Assembly (NCBI GenBank): GCA_947579665.1
Contig: OX388344.1
Span: 9,852,346 to 9,916,345, forward strand
Direction: 5' to 3'
DNA length: 64,000 nucleotides
DNA from: Sympetrum striolatum
Lineage: Eukaryota; Arthropoda; Insecta; Odonata; Libellulidae
In this document: positions 12,301-24,599 of the stretch, in pieces
How positions within the stretch are numbered: position 1 is the first letter of the stretch
Layout: each line of letters begins with the position of its first letter
The notes under the pieces: generated by a model
The model's input: only the letters and a program-made list of their open reading frames with translations
What the model was told of the DNA's origin: nothing
Databases searched by the model: none
Position numbers and translations under genes: made by a program

Positions 12301-14241
12301 AAAAATACTTTCCGGATAGGTAGAGAAGTAAAACTCAAGGTGCCTATATTTATGGTCTTGGACTTTCGAGAACATCAATGACTTTTACAAAAGTTATCCT
12401 GGGTTCGATGCTAGGACGATGCAAAGATCTGCCCTTTAAAATACATGGGAGCCGTTTTTCATTATTTTTTTAGATGCACTTATCGAAATGATAGGATGTT
12501 CGTGCTTGGCTGGAAGATGTATGGTACGAATAAGTTTTAGAAAAAAATTTTCATAAGACCGAACTGTTCCTGGGTTCGAAGCCAGAGCACAATAACGTTT
12601 CTCTCATAAGGAATATAAAGGAAAAGTAGGACGTCATTTGAGGCAGTTGTAACCAATATTTCTGCTTGAATTTGCATACGTGGTTAGAGATGGTGTTTTT
12701 CTGTTGTGCTGCATAGAAAGTATTGCCTGAAAGACCCGGGTTCGATGCCGGGCGGTAAAAATATCCCCCATATATAATACTATGGGGTATCTTTTCATAA
12801 TTTTTTTATGCATTTATCGATATGTAAGGGAGCTCTTGCTTAGATGGAAGATGTATATTAACACTATGTTTAAGAATAAAAATAGATAAGACCATGCTGT
12901 TCCTGGGTTCGATGTAAGGGAGCACATTATAATTTCTCAAATAAGGAGTGTATGTGAATAGTAGGACGTCGTTTGAGGTAGTTGCACCTAATAGTTTTGC
13001 TTGAATTTTCACACAAAGTTTGATATGGTAATCTTCTATTTTGCTGCATAGTAAGTACACCAGGAAGACCGGGGTTCGCTGCCAGGCGATTAAATTGCAG
13101 CGAATTCTACGAATATTTTGAATTTTTTTTTCTTTTGATGTCCGTCCCGATATGATGCCGATATGAAATTAGTGTTGTCGATCTGCTTGCAGTATGCAAG
13201 CTACATTTTACTCGTATATATATATATATATATACATTCATAGGGGATCAAAATTCTAACCATGTTCCACAAGTGCCACTGCTTTGAAATTTTTACCACG
13301 TTATGGCCATGACGTGTAACCTCTAGGAAAAAGCCAACTTTGAACCTCGGTGTCATGGGTTCGATTCCAGAAGGCCCCAAAGTCGCGATTTTCCCCATAA
13401 GATTACATGGCGGGGATTTTCGAAATTTTTTTTGAGACACTTCCCGGAAAAGGAGAGAGTTGAAATTCAAGGGATCGCTAGATGTCGTGCATATCTAAAG
13501 TAAACCATAAAGACATCTACGAATATTATCCTTGGTTCGATGCTAGGTCGGGGCAAAAATCGGCCGTTTAAAATGCATTGTGGCGATTTTTAAGATTTTT
13601 TTTGGACCCTTATCCGATGGCATAGAAAGATGAAATTCGGCATGGCGTTAGATATCACAATTATATTTCATAATCAAATTTTATATATTCCCATTTGGTC
13701 CTTGGTTCGATCCCAGAGGGCCATTTACATTCCTCAATGCATTTCTTATGGAGATTACGGAAACACATTTTAGGTGCTTCCCGATATTATATCTACTTGA
13801 AACTTTGCATAAGATAAGATCAAGTCATTACTAATCAAACTGTGAATTCACATCTACCAATGTTTCCTGGTTTCACCACCAGGCGTCTCTACAATCAGTA
13901 AATGATCGGATTATTAAGAATTTTTTGGAACCATTTCCCAATTATATAGAAACTTGAAATTCAGCATGCAGATAGAAATTATAGATACATTTCAGGAACA
14001 TGTTCTTCATTCCCACGATCGTCCTTGGTTCGAATCCAGAGAGCCATTTAAATTCGTGAAAATTAGAACGTCTTTTGAGGCAGTTGTAGCCCATATTTCA
14101 ACTTGAATTTTCACACATAGTAAGAGATGGCGATGTTCTATTGTGCTGCATAGTAAGTTCACAGTAAAGACCCGGGTTTGATGCCAGACGATGGAATTTC
14201 AGCGAATTTTAAGAAAAATTTCAATCCATTTTTTTCTTTTG
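6331..14241 (+). repeat. array block II: units 4-10, B-boxes on plus strand
   Basis: Units run about 6340-7450, 7497-8605, 8655-9745, 9838-10915, 10938-12020, 12100-13217 and 13235-14241. Two subtypes alternate. One opens with AGGATACAAATTCACAGCC (units at 6.3, 7.5, 8.7 and 12.1 kb) and the other with GGGGATCAAAATTCTAACC. Units starting at 6348, 7501 and 12112 are nearly identical over about 1.1 kb, so they arose by recent duplication or conversion. T-arm positions include 6464, 6640, 6811, 6976, 7143 and the equivalent places 1153 bp and 5764 bp further on. The 9.76-9.83 kb linker is itself duplicated. Confidence 0.8.
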
Positions 14242-17200
14242 ACTGCAAGCAGATCGACAACACTATTTTTATGTCGGCATCATATCGGGACGGCCATCAA
14301 AAGAAAAAAATGGATTGAAATTTTTCTTAAAATTAGCTGAAATTCCATCGTCTGGCATCGAACCCCGGTCTTTACTGTGAACTTACTATGCAGCACAATA
14401 GAACATCACCATCTCTAACTAAGTGTGAAAATTCAAGCAGAAATATGGGCTACAACTGCCTCAAAAGACGTTCTAATTTTCACGAATTTAAATGGCTCTG
14501 TGGATTCGAACCAAGGACGATATTGGAAATATGAAAAATGTTTCTGAAAGGTATTTATGATCTCTATCTATATGCCGAATTTGAAGTTTCTATATTATTG
14601 GCAAAGGTTTCAAAATAATTCCTAAAAATCGGATCAACTTCTGATTGCAGAGACACCTGGTGTCGAACCCAGGACACATTGATAGCTGTGAATGGACTGT
14701 TAGATTTGTATGAACTTGATCTTTCTATATGCAAAGTTTGAAATCGATATCATGCCGGGAAGTACCTAAAATTTATTTCCGTTATCTCCGTAAGAAATGC
14801 ATTGAGGAATGTAAATGTCCCTCTGGGATCGAACCAAGGACCATCAACGAATATGTAAAATTCGATTATGATATATTTTTATGATATCTAACCTCATACT
14901 GAATTTCAAGTTTCTATGCCATCGGAAAAGGGTCCAAAAAAAATCTTAAAAATTGCCACAATGCAATTTAAACGGATGATTTTTGCCCCGACCTAGCATC
15001 GAACCAAGGACAATATTCGAAGATGTCTTTCCGATTTTCGTTGGCTATGCACGGCATCTAGCGGTCCCTCGAGTTTAAACCCTCTCCTTTTCCGGGAAGT
15101 GCCTCAAAAAAATTTTCGAAAATCCCCGCCATGTAATCTTATGGGGAAAATCGCGACTTTGGGGCCTTCTGGAATCGAACCCATGACACCGAGGTTCAAA
15201 GTCAGCTTTTTCCTGGAGGTTACACGTCATGGCCATAACGTGGTAAAAATTTCAAAGCACTGGCTCTTGTGGAACATGGTTAGAATTTTGATCCCCTATA
15301 TATATCTATTATATATAGACGTTTCTCCGGATATACCTATATACGAGTAAAATGTAGCTTGCATACTGCAAGCAGATCGAAAACAGTAATTTCATGTCGG
15401 CATCATATCGGGACGGCCCTGAAAAGAAAGAAAAAGGGAATGAAAATATTCTTGAAATTTGCTGCAATGTAATCGTCTGGCATCGAACCTAGGCCTTCCT
15501 GGTGAACCTACTATGCAGCACAACAGAAAATCACCATCTCTTACTATGTGTGAAAATTTAAGCAGGAATATTGGCTCCAACTGCCTCAAACGACGTCCTA
15601 CTTTTCAGTAATGTAAATGGCTCTCTGGATTCGAACCAAGGACGATCTTGGAAATCTAAAACATGTTTTTGAAATGTATCTATGTTCTCTATCTAGATGC
15701 CTAATTTTCATGTTTTAATATTACTGGGAAGGGGTTTAAATTAATTCTTAAAAATCAGATAATTTACTGATTTTAGAGACGCCTGGTGTCGAACCCAGGA
15801 AATATTGGTAGCTGTGAATGCACAGAATGACATATTAGAACTTCATCCTATTTCATACAAAGTTTGAAGTCGATATCATGCCGGGAAGTACCTAAAACTT
15901 TTTTCTGTTATCTCCATAAGAAATGCATTGAGAAATGCAAATGGCCCTCTGGGATTGAACCAAGGACCCTCAGCGAATATGTAAAATTTGATTATGAAAT
16001 ATATTCATGATATCTATCCACATGCTGAGTTTCAGGTATCTATGTTATCGGGAAAGGATCCAAAAAAAATCTTCAAAATCGCCGCAATGCATTTTAAACG
16101 GCCGATTTTTGCCCCGGCCTAGCATCGAACCAAGGACAATGTTCGAAGATGTCTTTCTGATTTTCGTTGGCTATGCACGGCATCTAGCGATACCTCGAGT
16201 TTCAACTCTCTGCTTTTCCGGGAAGTGCCTCAAAAAAATTTTCGAAAATCCCTGCCATGTATTCTTATGGACAAAATCGCGACTTTGGGGCCTTCTGGAA
16301 TCGAACCTATGACACTGAGGTTCAAAGTCGGCTTTTTCCTGGAGGTTACACGTTATGGCCAATATGTCGTAAAAATTTCAAGTCAGTGGCACTTGTGGAA
16401 CATGGTTAGAATTTTGATCCCCTATGAATGAATGAATGTGTATATAGGTATATCCGGAGAAGCGTCTATATACCTATACGAGTAAAATGTAGCTTGCATA
16501 CTGCAAGCAGATCGACAACACTATTTTCATGTCGGCATCATATCGGGACGGCCATCAAAAGAAAAAAATGGATTGAAATTTTTCTTAAATTCGCTGAAAT
16601 TCCATCGTCTGGCATCGAACCCGGGTCTTTACTGTGAACTTACTATGCAGCACAATAGAAGATCACCATCTCTAACTATGTGTGAAAATTCAAGCAGAAA
16701 TATTGGCTGCAACTGCCTCAAAAGACGTTCTAATTTTCACGAATGAAAATGGCTCTCTGGATTCGAACCAAGGACAATCTTGGAAATCTGAAACATGCTT
16801 CTGAAAGTTATTTATGAACTCTATCTATATGCCGAATTTCAAGTTTCTATATTAATGGGAAAGCTTTCAAAATAATTACTAAATATCGGATCAACTTCTG
16901 ATTTCAGAGACACCTGGTGTCGAACCCAGGACATATTATAAGCTGTGAATGCATAGTTTGATTTGTAAAGACTTGCTTTTGTATCATGCAAAGTTTGAAG
17001 TCGATAGCATAACGGGAAGTACCTAAATTTTGTTTCCGTTATCTCCGTAAGAAAGGCATTGAGGAATTTAAATGTCCCTCTGGGATCGAACCAAGGACCA
17101 TCAGCAAATATGTAAAATTTTATTATGAGATATATTTATGATATCTAACGTCATGTTGAATTTCAAGTTTCTATGCCATCGAGAAGGGGTCCAAAAAAAA

Positions 17201-19803
17201 ACCTTCAAAATCGCCACAATGCATTTTAAACGGCCGATTTTTGCCCCGGCCTAGCATCGAACCAAGGACAATATTCGAAGATGTCTTTTTGATTTTCGTT
17301 GGCTATGCACGGCATCTAGCGATCCCTCGAGTTTCAACACTCTGCTTTTCCGGGAAGTGCCTCAAAAAAATTTTCGAAAATCCCTGCCATGTATTCTTAT
17401 GGACAAAATCGCGACTTTGGGGCCTTCTGGAATCGAACCCATGACACTGAGGTTCAAAGTCGGCTTTTTCCTGGAGGTTACACGTTATGGCCAATATGTC
17501 GTAAAAATTTCAAGGCATTGGCACTTGTGGAACATGGTTAGAATTTTGATCCCCTATGAATGAATGAATGTGTATATAGGTACGAGTAAAATGTAGCTTG
17601 CATACTGCAAGCAGATCGACAACAATAATTTAAAATCGGCATTTTATCAGGACGGTCCTCAAAAAAAAAAAAAAGGATTGAAAATATTTTTAAAATTCGC
17701 TGAAAATTTCATCGTTGGCATCGAACCCGGGTCTTCCTGCATAACTTACTATTCTATGTTCTGTAGTACTTACAGTACTACAGAAGATCACCATCTCTAA
17801 CAATGTGTGAAAATTCAAGCAGAAATATTGGCTGCAACTGCCTCAAAGGACGTTCTAATTTCCACGAATGTAAATGGCTCTCTGGATTCGAACCAAGGAG
17901 GATCCTGGAAATCTAAAACATGTTTCTTAAAGTTGTTTATGATCTCTATCTATGTGCCGAATTTCAAGTTTCTATATTATTGGGAAATGTTTCAAAATAA
18001 TTCCTAAAAATCGCATCTACTGCTAATTGCAGAGACAACTGGTGTCGAACCCAGGACATATTGTAAACTGTGAATGCACAATTTGATTTGTACCAACTTG
18101 ATCTTTTTTTATGCAAAGTTTGAAGTTGATAGCATGCCGGGAAGTACCGAAATTTTGTTTCCGTTGTCTCCATAAGAAATGCATTTAAAAGTGCCAATAG
18201 CTCTCTGGGATCGAACCAAGGACCATAAGCAAACATGTATAATATTATAATAAAATATATTCATGATATCTATCTACGTGCCGAGTTTCAAGTATCCATG
18301 TTATTGGGAAAGGATCCAAAAAAAATCTTCAAATTCCCCGCAATGCATTTTAAACGGCCGATTTTTGCATCGTCCTAGCATCGAACCCAGGACATTTTCC
18401 ATTAAAGTAATTTATGTTTTCGATAGATCATGACCATATATATAGGCTCCATGAGTTTTGATTCTCTTCCTATCCGGAAAGTATTTTTTAATAATTCCCG
18501 AAAATCAAAGCAATGCATTTAAACGGGAAAAATCGGGACTTTGGGGCCCTCTGGAATCGAACCCACGACACTGAGGTTCAAAATCGCATTTTTTCTGGGG
18601 GTTTCACGTTAGGGCCAATACGTCGTAAAAATTTCAAGTCAATGACGCTTGTGGTTTAGGCTGTGAATTAGTATCCTATCTGGGTATCTGGGTATCTGGG
18701 TATATATATGAATGAATCCGGAGAAGCATCTATATATAATAGATATATCTATTACGAGTAAAATGTAGCTTGCATACTGCAAGCAGATCGGCATATTAAA
18801 TTCATATCGGCATCATTTTAGGAGGGCCCTCAAAAGAAAATAGAAGGGTTGTAAATATTCTTAAAATTCGCTGCAATTTCATCGTCTGGAAACGATCCCA
18901 GGTCTTACTGGTAAAATTACTATGCAGCACTATAGAAGATCATTATCTCTGACTGTGTATGAAAATTGTAGCAGAAATGTTTGCTACAACTGCCTCAAAA
19001 GACGTTCTACTTTTCAGGAATTTAAATGGCTCTCTGGATTCGCACCAAGGACGTTCTTGGAAATCTAAAATATGTTTTAAAATTTTATTTATGATCTCTA
19101 TCTACTTGCCGCATTTCAAGTTTCTATATTTTTGGGAAAGGGTTCAAAATAATTCCTAAAAATCGGATCAACTTTTGATTGCAGAGACACCTGGTGTCGA
19201 ACCCAGGACACATTAATAGCTGTAAATGCACTGTTTGTTTTTTATGGATTTGCTCTTTCTATATGCAAAGTTTGAAGTCGATATCGTGCCGGGAAGTACC
19301 TAAAATTTGTTTCCGTTATCTCCGTAAGAAATGCATTGAGGAATTTAAATGTCCCTCTGGGATCGAACCAAGGATCATCAGCGAATATACAAAATTCATT
19401 ATGATATATTTTTATAGTATCTAACCTCATACCAAATTTCGAGTTTCCCTGCCATTGGAAAGGGGTCCAAAAAAAATCTTAAAAATCGCCACAATGCATT
19501 TTAAACGGCAGATTTTTGCATCGACCTAGCATCGAACCCAGGTTATTTTCCGTAAAAATCATTTATGTTTTCGATAGAACATGACCATATATAATGGCTC
19601 CTTGAGTTTTGATTTTCTACCTATCCGGGAAGTATTTTTTTTTAATTCCCGAAAATCAAAGCAATGCGTTTAAACGGGAAAAATCGGGACTTTGGAGCCC
19701 CCTGGCATCGAACCCATGACTTTGAGGATCAAAATCGCAATTTTTCTGGTGGTTACACGTTATGGCCAATACGCCGTAAAAATTTCAGCTCAATCACTCT
19801 TGC
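14242..19803 (-). repeat. array block III: units 11-15, B-boxes on minus strand
   Basis: Units run about 14242-15297, 15338-16425, 16475-17557, 17580-18690 and 18752-19803. The junction at 14242 is a direct inversion inside the TCTTTTGA/CTGCAAGC end sequence with no TA linker. Each unit has six T-arm positions, for example 14359, 14506, 14665, 14829, 15000, 15175. In the last unit the first two are mutated (near 18892 and 19037). The fourth unit carries a local insertion near 17750 with a small ACTGTA-type palindrome. Confidence 0.8.
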
Positions 19804-21333
19804 GGCCAATATTTCTGCTTGAATTTTCACGCATAGTTAGAGATGGTGATCTTCTATTGTGCTGTAATAAGTTTACCAAAAAGACCCGTGTTTGATGCCG
19901 GACGATTAAATTGAACCGAATTCTAAGATTATTTTCAATCCTTTTTTTTTTTCTTTTGAGGGCCATCCCGATATGATGCCGCCATGAAATTAGTGTTGTC
20001 GATCTGCTTGCAGTATGCAAGCAACATTTTACTCGTATAGCTATATAGGTATATAGATAGGATACAAATTCACAGGCTAAACCACAAGCGTCATTGCCTT
20101 GAAATTTTTATGACATATTGGCCATAACGTGAAACCCCCAGGAAAAAAGCGACTTTGATCCTCAGTGTCATAGGTTCGATTCCAGAGGGCCCCAAAGTCC
20201 CGATTTTTCCCGTTTGAATGCATTACCGTGATTTTCGGGAATTTTTAAAAAATACTTTCCGGATAGGTAGAGAAGTAAAACGAAAAGAAGAAAAAAAAAG
20301 GATTGAAAATAATCTTAGAATTCGGTTCAATTTAATCGTCTGGCATCGAACCCGGGTCTTCTTGGTGAACCTACTATGCAGCACGACAGACGATCACCAT
20401 CTCTAATTATTTGTAAAAATTCAAGGCGAAATATTGACTGCAACTGCCTCAAACGACGTTCTACTTTTCACGATTGAAAATGGCTTTCTGGATTCGAACC
20501 AAGGACGATCTTGGAAATCTAAAATATGTTTCTGAAAGTTATTTATGATCTCTATCTATGTGCCGAATTTCAAATTTCTATATTATTGGGAAAGGTTTCA
20601 AAATTATTCCCAAAAATCGGATCAACTTCTGATTGCAGAGAAACCTGGTGTTGAACCCAGGACATATTGTACGCTGTGAATGAAAAGTTTGATTTGTAAA
20701 GACTTGTTCTTGTATCTTGCAAAGTTTGAAGTCGATAACATGCCGGGAAGTACCTAAAATTTGTTTCCGTTATCTCCATAAGAAATGAATTGAAGAATGT
20801 AAATGGCCCTCTGGGATCGAACCGAGGACCATCCGCGAATATAAGAAATTGGATTATAAAATATATTTTTGATATCTAACCCCACGCCGAATTTCAAGTT
20901 TCCATGCCATCGGCAAATGGTCCAAAAAAATCTTTAAAATCGCCGCAATGCATTTTAAACAGCCGATTTTTGCCCCGACTTAGAATCGAACCACGGACAA
21001 TATTCGAAAATTTCTTTTTGGTTTTCGTTGGATATCTACGGCATCTAGCGATCCCTCGAATTTCAACTCTCTACTTGTCCGGGAAGAGCCTCAAAAAAAT
21101 TTTCGAAAATCCTCACCATGTAATCTTATGGAGAAAATCGCGACTTTGGTGCCTTCTGGAATCGAACCCATGACACCCAGGTTCAAAGTCGGCTTTTTCC
21201 TGGAGGTTACACGTTATGGCCAATACGTCGTAAAAATTTCAAGTCGGTGGCACTTGTAGAACATGGTTAGAATTTTGATCCCCAGTGAGTGTATATCTAG
21301 GTATATCCGGAGAAGCGTCTATATATAATAGAT
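19804..21333. repeat. array blocks IV and V: partial units and orientation switches
   Basis: A partial plus-oriented end fragment (about 19804-20036, with the terminal hairpin) and a partial plus-oriented start fragment (about 20050-20280) are followed by a minus-oriented unit from about 20281 to 21290 with T-arms near 20346, 20489, 20650 (mutated), 20818, 20987, 21160. The array ends at about 21333 after a last linker containing the inverse of CTTCTCCGGATATACC. The switch points fall inside A-rich tracts, consistent with recombination between inverted units. Confidence 0.7.
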
Positions 21334-21521
21334 AACCATAAAACCCCTATTAGACTGGTTATAATCTGGATTTGTAATCATAATCAAGAAGCAGTAAAAA
21401 AATACATTACGGTAACCCTCAATTACAACCCTTTAAAGTACATATTCCAAATAAAGTAAATAAATATTACGAATTAGTAATAGAAATTAAGAAACTATGG
21501 AAGTTAAGCAAGGCTCATACT
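21334..21521. other. intronic AT-rich DNA, nothing recognised
   Basis: This is unique-looking sequence between the end of the B-box array and the hAT MITE. Its last eight bases (21514-21521) are the left copy of the MITE's target duplication. Confidence 0.5.
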
Positions 21522-21841
21522 CAGTGGTGGATCCAGGGGGCTATGTGGGCCGTAGCCCCTCCCCAGAAGTCATAGTAAAAAAAAGCAAAATATCTTATCA
21601 AAACATTGAAATAATATATGTATTAGATATTTACAGTAAAAATTATCTCAATTGATATTGGCATATCTATAATAAAAAGAAAAAATCGTTTATCAACAAC
21701 GATAGATAATAATAAGCATAATTCAAATATGTAAACTGAGTTTAATTTTATAAAATTTCTTACTAAAATCGATAAATAGAAAATGAATCTTTAATCCCAA
21801 CTCTCAAGCTCTCCCACAGCTCGATCCTAGATCCGCCACTG
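21522..21841. mobile_element. hAT-type MITE with 8 bp target duplication
   Basis: The inverted ends are CAGTGGTGGATCCAGG and an inexact complement ending GATCCGCCACTG. They are flanked by perfect CTCATACT copies at 21514-21521 and 21842-21849. An 8 bp duplication with CAGNG ends is diagnostic of hAT. The 320 bp interior is AT-rich and non-coding. Confidence 0.9.
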
Positions 21842-22179
21842 CTCATACTCATAATGTTGTCTTTAACAGGAGTATTACCAAAAGGTTTTGAAGCAAATCT
21901 CGAAAAATTTAAGACTGGTATTAATATACATTTGATCCCAAAGGCGGTAATCCTGGATACTTGTCAAATAGTTAAATAAATTTTAAGACAAAATGTGTAA
22001 TTAAGTAATATGAATAACGTATATCAAATAACAATGCGTAGGTGAAAAATTTATCACCGTGATGGGAGTTTGACATTAGTCCGTTCCCATCGCAAATTTG
22101 CCGACACTTCGTGGAGAGAAAGAAAAGATAAATAATAATAGTTACACAAACCCTAACTAGCTTTTCAGCCTAAACATGA

Positions 22180-22420
22180 AGACCATCCCTCTAATAGTGT
22201 GTTGGTACACATTCGTCAGTCAATTCATCAGACATTCGGCGTGGCATGGATTCGACATGTCGTTGGTAGGTTTCTTTAAGTATATGGCACCAGATGTCCA
22301 CACATAAGTCACGTGATTCCATTAAATTTCGGGGCTGTGGTTTTCTGGCGCTGAGGTGCCGCTCGATAACGTCCGTTCATTTCAGCTGAGATCTGGCAAT
22401 TTTGGTGGCCAACTTGAATT
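22180..22420 (-). pseudogene. Tc1-like transposase C-terminal relic
   Basis: The minus strand reads, with frame breaks and stops, a segment like RDLCVDIWCHILKETYQRHV followed by ESMPRRM. This resembles the C-terminal end of a Tc1-like DDE transposase, where a Met-Pro-Arg-Arg segment closes the protein. No catalytic domain or inverted ends were found, so this is an old fragment. Confidence 0.5.
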
Positions 22421-22913
22421 GAATTTACAGCGATTTTAACAAGAACCGATGTAGGTATACGCCCACCGCTCTAAGAAGGAACAATAGCTATTTTTTATAA
22501 CATACATAACTTGATGATGTTCTATAATTCTAACGAATAATTACATTCAATATCTCTGTAATTACTGGAAAGTGTTCATTAAACATTGAGATAGTATCAT
22601 GCCTTTCCATCCAGTCCATCTCTCACAAGATACCTGACTTTCCTTGCATTTATACTTTAAGAAATACCTCTTTTATGAGAAAAATTAAAGAACAACTGGA
22701 GTTTAAAATGAGAGACAAACACAAGAAATTCGAAAAACAGCATCACGCCGGTCGAAAGCCACCTAACTTCGAATATCAAATTTGTGAATGACTTGACCAT
22801 TTTTTTCAACTACATCCCCTCCAAATTTCAGTCTTTCCCTAATATATGATGAAAATATTTCATCGTGCAAGACATCGGGATTTGTAAATGTTCTTTTACT
22901 TTATTTTTGTACT

Positions 22914-23470
22914 CATGCCTCAGAAGTAGGCAGCAAGATTCGTCTTAGGCAGATATGCAAGGCTTGATAGCGTTACTCAGATGTTAAAAGAATTAGGTTG
23001 GGAAAGTTTAGAGGAGCGGAGATTCAAGAAAAGGCTAGCTATATTTTTTAAAGTATACACAGGAGTTAAATCATTTGAGGAATTGTCAAACAAAGTCTCT
23101 ATGGCAAAATTTCACGGCAGAAAAGACCATAGATACAAAGTCAAATTAATGAAATAGCGAACAAACATCAGTAAATTCTCTTTTCTAAATCGTGCTGTTA
23201 AGGATTGGAATGATTTGCCTGCAGGAGTCTTGGAGCCCTTCCCAAAACATCATAGGGAGTTTGTAAAAAGATTGGGTAAAACTATTAAAGACGAGTGAGC
23301 TTGACGTTGACGAGTACATGTGCAGTGAATCAATATATATATTTTTTGTAATTCAAAAATTTAGATGGGATTTATAATAATATGTGTAATATAAGTATAT
23401 GTATATGTGTTACCACTGGACGATTAGTCCACTTGTAGCATTTTTTACAATAATAAATAATAATAATAAA
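22914..23470 (+). mobile_element. 5'-truncated LINE fragment (ORF2 C-terminus plus AAT-rich tail)
   Basis: The plus strand encodes AARFVLGRYARLDSVTQMLK, then ELGWESLEERR and later NRAVKDWNDLP. This is the conserved C-terminal region after the reverse transcriptase in CR1/L2-type LINEs. One in-frame TAG interrupts it. The frame ends at TGA 23296-23298, and an AATAATAAT tail follows near 23449-23470. The direction and 5' truncation fit target-primed reverse transcription. The family differs from the intact CR1-like element at 35-39.7 kb. Confidence 0.75.
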
Positions 23471-24164
23471 GTAAGCTCAAATGAGATGGCAAAGTGATCA
23501 CCGTCATTTCGTTAAATGCGATGGAAAGACACTTTCCTTTCTCCGAAACTTCTTTTCCAAAATTTCTTAGCAACACTTCAATCATCGCTCTCTGAGAGAA
23601 ATTTAGAAAGAAAACGGTAAATCGCCCCTTCGAGGAGTTACATTGTTTTGTCAACGAAAGAAAAAGTTCTGTTTTCTAAAATTTAAAATCTCTTGCCTTC
23701 GCGAACGTGTTGCCGCTACGTTTTTATGACCGATCGTAAGGTCGAAACCTTCGTGTGTGTTTACTTCCGACACAAGAGCCCGGCTGCCTCTCCCGTTTCG
23801 TCTCCAACTTCTCCGAAGGCAACCCCATTCCACAACTGATGAGGGAGAATCTTCCCCTCCCGCGGTAGACATTTCGCCAACTAAATCAGACGGCGGTTAA
23901 TCTTGGGAATCTCGGAGCGCTAGAGCAGCCATCAGTGAAAAATATCTTGTGGCAAATCCGAAAATACTGGTCTACAATGTTTTCCAACTCGATATTTGAC
24001 CAAGGAGTTTCTTCATATTGGAAAACAGGCTCTGGAGGTCCTTTCTCTTTCTTTACATAGTCTTAGGAGTCGATAAAGATAAATAGTTGCAAAAATTGAT
24101 TTTACAGGATAATATTAAGCAGGTGAAGATGTGTCAAGCCTTTTCCTTGATTGTGAACAGCGGA

Positions 24165-24485
24165 TCATTTTCCCATCTCGAAATCTTGGCGTAAAATCTT
24201 GTGCACCCATTCGCATGATATTCCACCAGCTTCAGCAACCACCAACACTGTCAATCTTTCATCACAGGTCCACGTATTGAATGCAAATTCATTCAGTTGC
24301 AACAGTTGGTTAAAACCAGAACGTTCGATATCAAAAATGCTTTTACGGCCAATTTTTTGCTCAGCCATCCAACGTCTCACAGTTGTAACTAAAGGGAACA
24401 CAAACTTCTGTAACCCGAATCTTTTTTCACTTCAAACATTGAGACTTAATAACTGCACGGCAATCGAATTTCTCCATTGTTGACC
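24165..24485 (-). pseudogene. mariner-type transposase N-terminal relic
   Basis: From about 24480 downwards the minus strand reads MEKFDCRAVIK, a stop and frame break, VRRWMAEQKIGRKSIFDIER, then DERLTVLVVAEAGGISCEWV. This follows the paired HTH region of mariner/SETMAR-like transposases in order. The catalytic D,D34D region was not found downstream (24165 to about 23900), so the copy is dead. Confidence 0.7.
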
Positions 24486-24599
24486 AACAAACTTCAGCTC
24501 CCAACTTTAGAAGAATGAGGGAAGGTCTGATTTAAGTGATTTGAGAATTTGGCATGCATATTTAGATGGCGAAAGAGTTGAATTATATTATGGCAATTT

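Larger units (their letters stand above)
3425..21333. repeat. higher-order repeat array of T-arm/B-box modules (about 18 kb)
   Basis: The stretch consists of modules of about 150-175 bp. Each carries one tRNA T-arm-like motif, a short stem around TTCGANN, such as CCTGG-GTTCGACA-CCAGG or CCCGG-GTTCGATG-CCGGG. About six modules make a unit of about 1.1 kb. One end of the unit is ACTCGTATA plus the hairpin GCTTGCA-GTA-TGCAAGC. The other is GGGGATCAAAATTCTAACC or AGGATACAAATTCACAGCC. I count about 18 complete or partial units and about 96 module positions, of which about 80 keep the TCGA core. Five blocks alternate in orientation. The B-box matches the TFIIIC consensus GGTTCGANTCC, but I find no A-box upstream and no tRNA body. 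Open frames with GIEP peptides are translations of the T-arm and not genes. The array lies wholly within an intron of the Ly6 gene. Its function is unknown. Confidence 0.85.

Noticed and set aside
3425..21333. Dozens of 60-100 aa frames with SGIEP, LGPSGIEP or LDSNQG peptides
   Set aside because: They are translations of the T-arm motif and its repeat flanks in both strands. They start and stop at array-wide positions and show no protein family.
3425..21333. A cluster of tRNA genes
   Set aside because: Only the T-arm half is present. No A-box, anticodon arm or 7 bp acceptor pairing accompanies the motifs.
3425..21333. CRISPR array
   Set aside because: Eukaryotic context, repeats of about 165 bp and 1.1 kb, no short constant repeats with unique spacers.
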